DNA of 64,000 bases, taken from contig CAWJES010000010.1 of the NCBI GenBank assembly GCA_963841965.1, positions 248,001 to 312,000 on the forward strand, in the 5' to 3' direction. The notes under the pieces are model-generated. The model searched no databases. It saw only the letters and a list, made by a program, of their open reading frames with translations, and had not been told where the DNA came from. Origin of the DNA: Palsa-459 sp963841965. Its GTDB lineage: Bacteria; Actinomycetota; Acidimicrobiia; Acidimicrobiales; RAAP-2. Shown piece after piece: positions 56,534 through 64,000 of this stretch. The position numbers and the translations under genes were made by a program. Each line of letters starts with the position of its first letter. Positions within the stretch are counted from its first letter, which is position 1.

Positions 56534-57297
56534 CAGTCCGTCGTCTCCTCGCTCGCGGCCTCTGGCGCCACGTCGGTAGCTTCGTCCTCGGCCGCAGGCG
56601 CGGCCTCAGTGGTCTCGGTCTCCGCGGCAGCGTCTGCCTCGGTCGACTCGGTCTCGTCGGCTCGCCCGTCGACGACCGCGTCGTCTGCGACGACCTCGTG
56701 GTCGTGACCCTCGTGGTCGTGCCCCTCGTGATCGTGCCCCTCGTGGTCGTGGGCCTCGGCCTCGGCCGCTGCGGCCGCGGCTGCTTCGGACTCGGCCGCG
56801 GCTGCAGCCTCCTCGCGGGCAGTCTCGCGGTGGCGGGCGTGGCTCTGCTGGTCGGCGCGGCGGCGCGATGCGCTCACGCGCTGGGAGCGGTCCGCGCCGG
56901 CGGAGCGCGATGCCCGCTTGCGGGCGAGCTGCGCCTCGTCCATCCGCGCGACGATGATCGTCACGTGGCAGGTCCGCTTGAAGATCTTGCTGGCTCGGCC
57001 GCGCGCACGGGGGCGGAACCGCTTGAGCGTCGGTCCCTCGTCCGCGAAGGCGGAGGCGACGTAGAGCTCCTCGACGGCCTGGCCGTCGTTGTTCTGGGCG
57101 TTGGCGACTGCCGAGGCGAGGACCTTGGCGACGACCTGGGCGGCCTCGCGCGGCGTCGACGCCAGGATGTCCTGGGCGCGCAGCACGTCGACCCCGCGGA
57201 TGAGGTCCAGCACGAGCCGGGCCTTCGAGGCCGACATGTGGTAGTAGCGCAGCACCGCACGGGTGCCCTCGCGCTCGTTCGTGTTGACCGGTGCCAT
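56533..57297 (-). CDS. rplV: 50S ribosomal protein L22 with long His/Asp/Glu-rich C-terminal extension
   Basis: 254 residues, about 110-120 being usual. The core reads AVLRYYHMSASKARLVLDLI, RGVDVLRAQDILASTPREAA, and RPRARGRASKIFKRTCHVTI. From about residue 118 a tail follows: basic, then Ala/Glu-rich, four tandem HDHEG units, then Thr/Glu/Ala-rich to the end. Some actinobacterial L22 proteins have extensions, but the histidine repeat suggests metal binding. TGATG overlaps with rpsS and rpsC. Confidence 0.95.
   Translation of the reverse strand: MAPVNTNEREGTRAVLRYYHMSASKARLVLDLIRGVDVLRAQDILASTPREAAQVVAKVLASAVANAQNNDGQAVEELYVASAFADEGPTLKRFRPRARGRASKIFKRTCHVTIIVARMDEAQLARKRASRSAGADRSQRVSASRRRADQQSHARHRETAREEAAAAAESEAAAAAAAEAEAHDHEGHDHEGHDHEGHDHEVVADDAVVDGRADETESTEADAAAETETTEAAPAAEDEATDVAPEAASEETTD
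56695..56754 (-). repeat. 15-bp in-frame tandem repeat in rplV coding HDHEG
   Basis: Four 15-bp units (56695-56709, 56710-56724, 56725-56739, 56740-56754), differing at one or two bases each. On the minus strand they encode (E/G)HDHE repeats in the L22 tail. Confidence 0.9.
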
Positions 57298-57575
57298 CAG
57301 CGCTTCCCGGCCTTCTCTTGTCCCGCGTGGTAGCGGAAGGTGCGCGTCGGCGCGAACTCGCCGAGCTTGTGGCCGACCATCGACTCGGTGACGTAGACCG
57401 GGACGTGGCGGCGGCCGTCGTGGACGGCCATGGTGTGCCCGACCATGTCGGGGATGACCGTGCTGCGGCGCGACCAGGTCTTGATGACCTTCTTCTCGCC
57501 GGCGGCGTTCATCGTCTCCACCTTCTTCAGAAGGTGGTCATCCACGAACGGACCCTTTTTCAGGCTTCTCGGCAT
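57297..57575 (-). CDS. rpsS: 30S ribosomal protein S19
   Basis: 92 residues: MPRSLKKGPFVDDHLLKKVE, KKVIKTWSRRSTVIPDMVGH, TMAVHDGRRHVPVYVTESMV, GHKLGEFAPTRTFRYH. 8 nt after rplB, one-base overlap with rplV. Confidence 0.98.
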   Translation of the reverse strand: MPRSLKKGPFVDDHLLKKVETMNAAGEKKVIKTWSRRSTVIPDMVGHTMAVHDGRRHVPVYVTESMVGHKLGEFAPTRTFRYHAGQEKAGKR

Positions 57576-57583
57576 TGTGCTCC

Positions 57584-58420
57584 CTATCGCCTCGCGCCAC
57601 GACCGCGGCGGCGGCGGATGATCAGCTGGTCACTCGACTTCTTGCCCCGGCGCGTGCGGCCCTCGGGCTTGCCCCACGGGGAGACCGGGTGACGGCCACC
57701 GGAGGTCTTGCCCTCGCCACCACCGAGCGGGTGGTCGACGGGGTTCATGGCGACGCCTCGCGTCTGGGGGCGCTTGCCCTTCCAGCGGTTCCTTCCGGCC
57801 TTGCCGATCTTGATCAGCTCGTGCTCGGAGTTGCCCACCACACCGAGCGTCGCGCGGCAGTCGATCGGGACGCGGCGCATCTCGGTCGAGGGGAGCCGCA
57901 GCGTCGCGAACCCGCCGTCCTTCGCCACGAGCTGGACGCTCATGCCTGCTGAGCGGGCCATCTTGCCGCCGCCGCCCGGGCGCAGCTCGACGTTGTGGAC
58001 GACCGAGCCGGTCGGGATGTAGCGCATCGGCAGCGCGTTGCCCACGCGGATGTCCGCGCCCTGGCCCGACTGCACCTTGTCGCCGACGTTGAGGCCGGCC
58101 GGCGCGAGGATGTAGCGCTTCTCGCCGTCGACGTAGTGCAGCAGCGCGATGCGGCAGGTGCGGTTGGGGTCGTACTCGATCTGGGCGACCTTGGCGGGAA
58201 TCCCGTCCTTGTTCCGGCGGAAGTCCACGATGCGGTACTGCTGCTTGTGGCCGCCGCCGCGGTGGCGCGACGTCTTGCGGCCGTTGACGTTGCGGCCGCC
58301 GGTCTTGGGCTTGGGCGCGAGCAGGCTCCGCTCGGGCGTCGAGCGGGTGAGCTCGGAGAAGTCCGAGACCGTCTGGAACCGGCGTCCCGGGCTGGTTGGC
58401 TTGCGCTTGCGGAGTGCCAT
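57584..58420 (-). CDS. rplB: 50S ribosomal protein L2
   Basis: 278 residues: MALRKRKPTSPGRRFQTVSD, GRNVNGRKTSRHRGGGHKQQ, YRIVDFRRNKDGIPAKVAQI, and the C-terminal GVAMNPVDHPLGGGEGKTSG with the conserved His near the peptidyl-transferase centre. Confidence 0.98.
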   Translation of the reverse strand: MALRKRKPTSPGRRFQTVSDFSELTRSTPERSLLAPKPKTGGRNVNGRKTSRHRGGGHKQQYRIVDFRRNKDGIPAKVAQIEYDPNRTCRIALLHYVDGEKRYILAPAGLNVGDKVQSGQGADIRVGNALPMRYIPTGSVVHNVELRPGGGGKMARSAGMSVQLVAKDGGFATLRLPSTEMRRVPIDCRATLGVVGNSEHELIKIGKAGRNRWKGKRPQTRGVAMNPVDHPLGGGEGKTSGGRHPVSPWGKPEGRTRRGKKSSDQLIIRRRRGRGARR

Positions 58421-58427
58421 CAGATCC

Positions 58428-58718
58428 TCAACTCTCGAACAGGTCGATCTTGTTGCCCTCTGCGAGGGTCACGATGGCCCGCTTGGTGTCGGGGCGCTGC
58501 CCGACGCGGTTGGTCCGGCGGTTCTTCTTCGCCTTGCCCTTGCGGTTCAGCGTGTTCACCTTGGTGACCTTGACGCCGAACGCCTGCTCCACCGCGTGGC
58601 GCACGTCGATCTTCGTCGCGTCCTTGTCGACCACGAACACGTACACGCCGGTGTCCATGAGCGCGTACGTCTTCTCCGAGACGACCGGGCGGTGCAGCAC
58701 CGTCATCGAGTCGCGCAT
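58428..58718 (-). CDS. rplW: 50S ribosomal protein L23
   Basis: 96 residues: VLHRPVVSEKTYALMDTGVY, VFVVDKDATKIDVRHAVEQA, FGVKVTKVNTLNRKGKAKKN. Docking site for trigger factor and SRP at the tunnel exit. TGATG overlap with rplD. Confidence 0.97.
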   Translation of the reverse strand: MRDSMTVLHRPVVSEKTYALMDTGVYVFVVDKDATKIDVRHAVEQAFGVKVTKVNTLNRKGKAKKNRRTNRVGQRPDTKRAIVTLAEGNKIDLFES

Positions 58719-59395
58719 CAGTCCTCCACCTCCGTGGCACCCGGCAGGGTCTCGTCTGTGAAGAGGATCCAGTCGTTCGCCAGCACGTCGTAGGGGTTGA
58801 CCTCGCCGGCGTCGATCGTCGTCACGTTGGGCAGGTTGCGGAAGGTCCGCACCGCGACGGCGTCGGTGCGCGAGAGGACGACGAGGATCTTGCCCTCGAG
58901 GCCGAGCGCCGCGAACATGGCCGTCGCGTCCTTCGTCTTGGGCGTCTCCCAGCCGAATGCGTCGATGAGCGCGACGCGCGACTCGCTCGCGCGGTCGGAC
59001 AGCGCCGAGCGCAGCGCGAGGCGGACCATCTTCTTCGGGGTCTTCTGGACGTACGAGCGGGGCTTCGGCCCGAGGGCGACGCCGCCGCCGGCGTAGTGCG
59101 GGGCGCGGATGGAGCCCTGGCGGGCGTTGCCGGTGCCCTTCTGGCGGTAGGGCTTGCGCCCGCCGCCGCGCACCTCGGCGCGCGTCTTGGTCGACTGGGT
59201 GCCCGCGCGCTTCGCGGCCAGCTGGGCCGTCACGACCTGGTGCAGGACGGCGACATTGGGCTCGATCCCGAAGATCTCGGGCTCGAGGGTCACGGTCCCG
59301 AGCACGGTGCCGGCGACATCGCGCCGCTCGACGGTCCGCTCGACGGGAGCCGGACGGTCCTTCTTCACGGGACCGCGGAGCAGGGTCTCGGTCAT
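58718..59395 (-). CDS. rplD: 50S ribosomal protein L4
   Basis: 225 residues: VTLEPEIFGIEPNVAVLHQV, the tunnel loop TRAEVRGGGRKPYRQKGTGN, ARQGSIRAPHYAGGGVALGP, and the C-terminal NVTTIDAGEVNPYDVLANDW. In many bacteria L4 represses the S10 operon. The N-terminus has about 20 extra residues. TGATG overlap with rplC. Confidence 0.97.
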   Translation of the reverse strand: MTETLLRGPVKKDRPAPVERTVERRDVAGTVLGTVTLEPEIFGIEPNVAVLHQVVTAQLAAKRAGTQSTKTRAEVRGGGRKPYRQKGTGNARQGSIRAPHYAGGGVALGPKPRSYVQKTPKKMVRLALRSALSDRASESRVALIDAFGWETPKTKDATAMFAALGLEGKILVVLSRTDAVAVRTFRNLPNVTTIDAGEVNPYDVLANDWILFTDETLPGATEVED

Positions 59396-60045
59396 CACTT
59401 GCCTCCTGCGGGGGTCTTCACGGAGTCGCGGAGCACCACGACACCGCCGCGCGGACCGGGGATCGCGCCCTTGACGAGGACCAGCTCGCGGTCGGCATCG
59501 ACGCCGATGATCTCGAGGTTCGTGGTTGTCACGCGGGCGCCGCCCATGCGGCCGGCCATCTTCGTCCCCTTGAAGACGCGGCCCGGGGTCGCGCACGCGC
59601 CGATGGAGCCCGGCGCGCGGTGGTGCTTGTGGTTGCCGTGCCCGCCGCCCTGGCCCTTGAAGTTGTGGCGCTTCATGCCGCCAGCGAAGCCCTTGCCCTT
59701 GGAGGTGGCGATCGCGTCGACGTGCTCACCCTTCTCGAAGACCTCGACCGTCAGCTCCTGGCCGACCGAGTAGGCCGACACGTCCACGAGCCGCAGCTCG
59801 AGGAGCTTGCGGCCGGGCGCGACGCCTGCCTTGTCGAAGTGCCCGCGCTCGGGCGAGGTGAGCTTGCTGGCGCGCTTCGTGCCCCACGTGACCTGGAGGG
59901 CGCTGTAGCCATCGGTGTCCTCGGTCTTCACCTGGACGACGCGCAGGGGGGAGACCTTGACGACGGTCACAGGCACGGCACGGTTCTGGTCGTCCCAGAC
60001 CTGGGTCATGCCCACCTTTTCTCCCACGATGGCTTTTGTCGCCAC
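59395..60045 (-). CDS. rplC: 50S ribosomal protein L3
   Basis: 216 residues: ATKAIVGEKVGMTQVWDDQN, VVQVKTEDTDGYSALQVTWG, the loop FAGGMKRHNFKGQGGGHGNH, KHHRAPGSIGACATPGRVFK. GTG 60045 preceded by GAGGG. It follows rpsJ only after an unusually long structured spacer of 198 nt. Confidence 0.97.
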   Translation of the reverse strand: MATKAIVGEKVGMTQVWDDQNRAVPVTVVKVSPLRVVQVKTEDTDGYSALQVTWGTKRASKLTSPERGHFDKAGVAPGRKLLELRLVDVSAYSVGQELTVEVFEKGEHVDAIATSKGKGFAGGMKRHNFKGQGGGHGNHKHHRAPGSIGACATPGRVFKGTKMAGRMGGARVTTTNLEIIGVDADRELVLVKGAIPGPRGGVVVLRDSVKTPAGGK

Positions 60046-60243
60046 GATTCCCTCTCTGTCCGGTGCAGGCAATGCCGACACACAGACGCTCCGCTCGGGT
60101 GAACCCCGAGCGGAGCGCTCGAATTGTTCGGCCTGAGGTCCCCGTCACCGGGCGCTCAGGCACATCTGTTGGTTTGCCGGCCCGAAGGCCGGAGACTCAC
60201 GCTACACCAGCGGCCACCGTCGCCGCCAGTGCGGGCAGCGAGA
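60046..60243 (-). promoter_or_regulatory. Structured 198-nt spacer between rpsJ and rplC
   Basis: Three hairpins follow one another on the minus-strand transcript. The first is 60177-60192 (6-bp CCGGCC stem with a TTCG loop). The second is 60131-60161 (outer 7-bp GCCTGAG stem with an inner 4-bp CCCG stem). The third is 60087-60117 (perfect 13-bp stem with a 5-nt loop), ending 41 nt before the rplC start. None is followed by a T-tract. The gap is much longer than is usual between rpsJ and rplC, so it may be an untranslated regulatory leader, a processing site or a new promoter region. I recognise no known element. Confidence 0.6.
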
Positions 60244-60570
60244 CTAGTTCTGGCGGATCTTGATCTCGATGTCCACGCCGGCGGGCAGGTCGAGCCGCTG
60301 GAGCGAGTCGACGGTCTTGGGGGTGTGGTCCACGATGTCCAGGAGGCGCTTGTGGATCCGCATCTCGAAGTGCTCCCGCGAGTCCTTGTACTTGTGCGGC
60401 GACCGGATGACCGTGTACCGGTGCTTCTCGGTCGGGAGCGGGACCGGGCCCTGGACGCGCGCGTTCGTGCGCTCCACGGTCTGGACGATCTTCGCCGTCG
60501 ACTGGTCGAGGATCTCGTGGTCGTAGGCCTTCAGCCTGATCCGGATCTTCTGGCGTGGGGTCTCGGCCAT
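60244..60570 (-). CDS. rpsJ: 30S ribosomal protein S10
   Basis: 108 residues: KIRIRLKAYDHEILDQSTAK, IVQTVERTNARVQGPVPLPT, EKHRYTVIRSPHKYKDSREH, FEMRIHKRLLDIVDHTPKTV. Also the NusE antitermination partner of NusB. 13 nt downstream of tuf. Confidence 0.98.
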   Translation of the reverse strand: MAETPRQKIRIRLKAYDHEILDQSTAKIVQTVERTNARVQGPVPLPTEKHRYTVIRSPHKYKDSREHFEMRIHKRLLDIVDHTPKTVDSLQRLDLPAGVDIEIKIRQN

Positions 60571-60583
60571 CGTGGTCGCCTAA

Positions 60584-61771
<1,188 letters not shown>

Positions 61772-61878
61772 TTCGGGGAACTTCTCCTGGGTTTCGGACG
61801 GGACCCCCTCGGGCCCGTCTGTCGTGTGGCAGCCTCCCCCAATCGGGTCGGGCCATGTCTGTCCCGGGGGTGCCGGGG
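61772..61878 (-). other. fusA-tuf spacer
   Basis: 107 nt. It contains a possible hairpin, GACGGG (61797-61802) with CCCGTC (61814-61819) plus three inner GC pairs and one bulge, and the AGGAG of tuf. No T-tract follows, so read-through from fusA is expected. Confidence 0.4.
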
Positions 61879-63972
61879 TTACGCGCCGGTCGCCCTCGCG
61901 ACGATCTCCTTCGCGATTGCATCTGGGACTTCCGCGTACGCGTGGAACTGCATGCTGTACGTGGCGCGCCCTTGGGTCCGCGACCGCAGGTCGGTAGCGT
62001 AGCCGAACATGTCGGCCAGCGGCACCAGGGCGCGGATGACCTGCGAGTTGCCCCGCTGGTCCATCCCCTCGACCCGTCCCCGGCGCGAGGAGAGGTCGCC
62101 GATCACGTCGCCCATGTAGTCGTCGGGCGTGACCACCTCGACGGCCATGACCGGCTCCAGCAGCACGGGGCTGGCGGCCCTCGCGGCCTTCTTCACGGCC
62201 ATGGATCCGGCGATCTTGAAGGCCATCTCCGAGGAGTCGACGTCGTGGTAGGAGCCGTAGGTGAGCGTGACGCGCAGGTCCACCGCGGGGTAGCCGGCGA
62301 GCACGCCCGAGGTGAGGGCCTCCTGGATGCCGGCGTCGACCGCGGGGATGTACTCCTTCGGGATCACGCCGCCCGTGATGGCGTCGACGAACTCGTAGCC
62401 GCCGCCCGGGCCGAGCGGCTCGAGCGAGATGACCACGTGCCCGTACTGGCCGCGACCGCCGGTCTGGCGGACGTAGCGCTCCTCGATCTTGTCGACCTTC
62501 TTGCGGACCGTCTCGCGGTAGGCGACCTGGGGCTTGCCCACGTTCGCGTCGACGGAGAACTCGCGGAGCATGCGGTCGACGAGCACCTCGAGGTGCAGCT
62601 CGCCCATGCCCGAGATGACGGTCTGGCCGGTCTCCTCGTCGGAGCGGACCCGGAAGGTCGGGTCCTCCTCGGACAGCGAGAACAGCGCCTTGGAGAGCTT
62701 GTCCTGGTCGACCTTGGTCTTGGGCTCGACCGCGACGTGGATGACCGGCTCGGGGAACTCGAGGCTCTCGAGCTGGATCTTGTGGTCCGAGTCGCTCAGC
62801 GTGTCGCCGGTCGTCGTCTGCTTGAGCCCCACCGCGGCGATGATGTCGCCGGTGCGCACCACGTCGAGGTCGGCGCGGTTGTTCGCGTGCATCTGCAGCA
62901 GGCGCCCGAGGCGCTCCTTGCGGTCCTTCGTCGTGTTCGTCACCGTCGCGCCCTTCTCGAGCGTGCCCGAGTAGACGCGGAGGTACGTGAGCTTGCCGAC
63001 ATAGGGGTCGGTCATGATCTTGAACGCGAGCGCGCTGAACGGCTCGTCGTCCGAGGCCTTGCGCTCGAGCACCTCGTCCTTGCCCGGGACGGTGCCCGGC
63101 GTCGGGGGGACGTCGAGCGGGGACGGCAGGTAGTCGACGACGGCGTCGAGCATCGGCTGGACGCCCTTGTTCTTGAAGGCGCTGCCGCAGAGGATCGGCA
63201 CGCAGGCGGACGCGAGGGTCCCGGCCCGCAGCGCGCGGCGCAGGTCGTCCTTGGTGATCTCCTCCTCGGCGAGGTACTTCTCCATGACGGTGTCGTCGAA
63301 GTTGCTGAGGACGTCGATCAGCTGGTGGCGGGCGTCCTCCGCCTCGAGGATCAGGTTCTCGGGGATCGGCTCGTCGATCCACTCCTCGCCCATGCCCTCG
63401 TCCCAGACCTTGGCGGTCATGGCGAGCAGGTCGACAACGCCGCGGAAGTCGGATTCCGCCCCGATCGGGAGCTGGATGACGGCGGGCAGGCAGTCGAGTC
63501 GGTCCTTGATCATCTCGACGCACCGCTCGAAGTTGGCGCCGACCCGGTCCATCTTGTTCACGAAGCAGATCCGGGGGACCTCGTACTTGTTCGCCTGGCG
63601 CCAGACAGTCTCGGTCTGGGGCTCCACGCCGGCGACCGCGTCGAACACCGCGACCGCGCCGTCGAGCACGCGCAGCGAACGCTCCACCTCGACGGTGAAG
63701 TCGACGTGGCCGGGCGTGTCGATGATGTTGATCAGGTGGTTGTCCCAGTGGCAGGTGGTCGCCGCGGAGGTGATGGTGATCCCGCGCTCCTGCTCCTGGA
63801 CCATCCAGTCCATGGTCGCGGCACCCTCGTGGACCTCGCCGATCTTGTAGTTGCGGCCCGTGTAGTACAGGATCCGCTCGGTCGTCGTCGTCTTGCCCGC
63901 GTCGATGTGGGCCATGATCCCGATGTTGCGGATCTTCTCAAGCGGGAATTCCCGCGGCGTGGAGTCGGCCAT
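61879..63972 (-). CDS. fusA: Elongation factor G
   Basis: 697-residue translocase GTPase. FPLEKIRNIGIMAHIDAGKT (G1), RGITITSAATTCHWD, DTPGHVDFTVEVERSLRVLD, NKMDRVGANFERCVEMIKD and the domain IV QTGGRGQYGHVVISLEPLGP are all canonical. It starts at ATG 63972, where no good Shine-Dalgarno sequence is visible in the 28 nt to the window edge. The upstream rpsG, expected from the str operon, lies outside. Confidence 0.97.
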   Translation of the reverse strand: MADSTPREFPLEKIRNIGIMAHIDAGKTTTTERILYYTGRNYKIGEVHEGAATMDWMVQEQERGITITSAATTCHWDNHLINIIDTPGHVDFTVEVERSLRVLDGAVAVFDAVAGVEPQTETVWRQANKYEVPRICFVNKMDRVGANFERCVEMIKDRLDCLPAVIQLPIGAESDFRGVVDLLAMTAKVWDEGMGEEWIDEPIPENLILEAEDARHQLIDVLSNFDDTVMEKYLAEEEITKDDLRRALRAGTLASACVPILCGSAFKNKGVQPMLDAVVDYLPSPLDVPPTPGTVPGKDEVLERKASDDEPFSALAFKIMTDPYVGKLTYLRVYSGTLEKGATVTNTTKDRKERLGRLLQMHANNRADLDVVRTGDIIAAVGLKQTTTGDTLSDSDHKIQLESLEFPEPVIHVAVEPKTKVDQDKLSKALFSLSEEDPTFRVRSDEETGQTVISGMGELHLEVLVDRMLREFSVDANVGKPQVAYRETVRKKVDKIEERYVRQTGGRGQYGHVVISLEPLGPGGGYEFVDAITGGVIPKEYIPAVDAGIQEALTSGVLAGYPAVDLRVTLTYGSYHDVDSSEMAFKIAGSMAVKKAARAASPVLLEPVMAVEVVTPDDYMGDVIGDLSSRRGRVEGMDQRGNSQVIRALVPLADMFGYATDLRSRTQGRATYSMQFHAYAEVPDAIAKEIVARATGA

Positions 63973-64000
63973 AGATAGTTTCTGTTTGTTGGACTTACGG

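Overview
The window is a high-GC (roughly 70%) bacterial chromosome segment, densely coded and almost entirely on the minus strand, with frequent ATGA/GTGA/TGATG overlaps and many GTG starts. Gene content and order point to an actinobacterium or an actinobacterial-like high-GC lineage. The evidence is the order rplQ-truA-rplM-rpsI-glmM-glmS-acpS-nnr-alr-tsaE-tsaB-rimI-tsaD-groES-groEL-guaB3-guaA and uvrD/sucC/sucD/purN/purH, a UbiA-DprE1-DprE2 arabinose-donor cassette, an F420-type LLM oxidoreductase, and zinc-binding (C+) forms of S4, S14 and L36. I cannot exclude a high-GC Chloroflexota lineage without a tree.

Layout, low to high coordinate. 1-4115: purH (cut by the window edge), purN, sucD, sucC and a stand-alone cobalamin-binding subunit of methylmalonyl-CoA mutase. 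4188-7237 (plus strand): decaprenyl-phosphoryl-arabinose synthesis (ubiA, dprE1, dprE2). 7278-12204: a phosphodiester glycosidase, ApbE flavin transferase, two FMN-binding proteins and a haem/FAD membrane reductase, which together look like an envelope electron-transfer module. 12304-18145: uvrD/pcrA, guaA, guaB3 and a NUDIX hydrolase. 18261-20356: groEL, groES and a double CIRCE operator. 20428-24526: an SDR, an SRPBCC protein, two RDD membrane proteins, pdxH and tsaD. 24536-33890: rimI, tsaB, tsaE, a type-4 uracil-DNA glycosylase, alr, nnr, acpS, glmS, glmM, rpsI and rplM. 34009-37979: truA, rplQ, rpoA, rpsD, rpsK, rpsM, rpmJ and infA.

38192-47837 is an accessory insert between infA and map. 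It holds an FMN-dependent alpha-hydroxy-acid dehydrogenase, a perfect-period 8-bp tandem repeat of 18 copies, an orphan ABC-2-like permease, and a reductive-pyrimidine/hydantoin catabolic operon (aminotransferase, CoA-acylating semialdehyde dehydrogenase, ureidopropionase-type amidohydrolase, dihydropyrimidinase, LLM oxidoreductase). 47877-63972 resumes the ribosomal superoperon: map, adk, secY, the complete spc and S10 clusters, tuf and fusA.

Points that stand out: single-base frameshifts in purH, uvrD (two) and rimI, all in otherwise well-conserved genes and therefore most likely sequence errors; an alanine in DprE1 at the position of the benzothiazinone-target cysteine; a probable CTG start for infA; long acidic or histidine-rich tails on S3 and L22; and a 198-nt spacer between rpsJ and rplC with three consecutive hairpins. 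I found no rRNA, tRNA, CRISPR array, transposase or phage gene.
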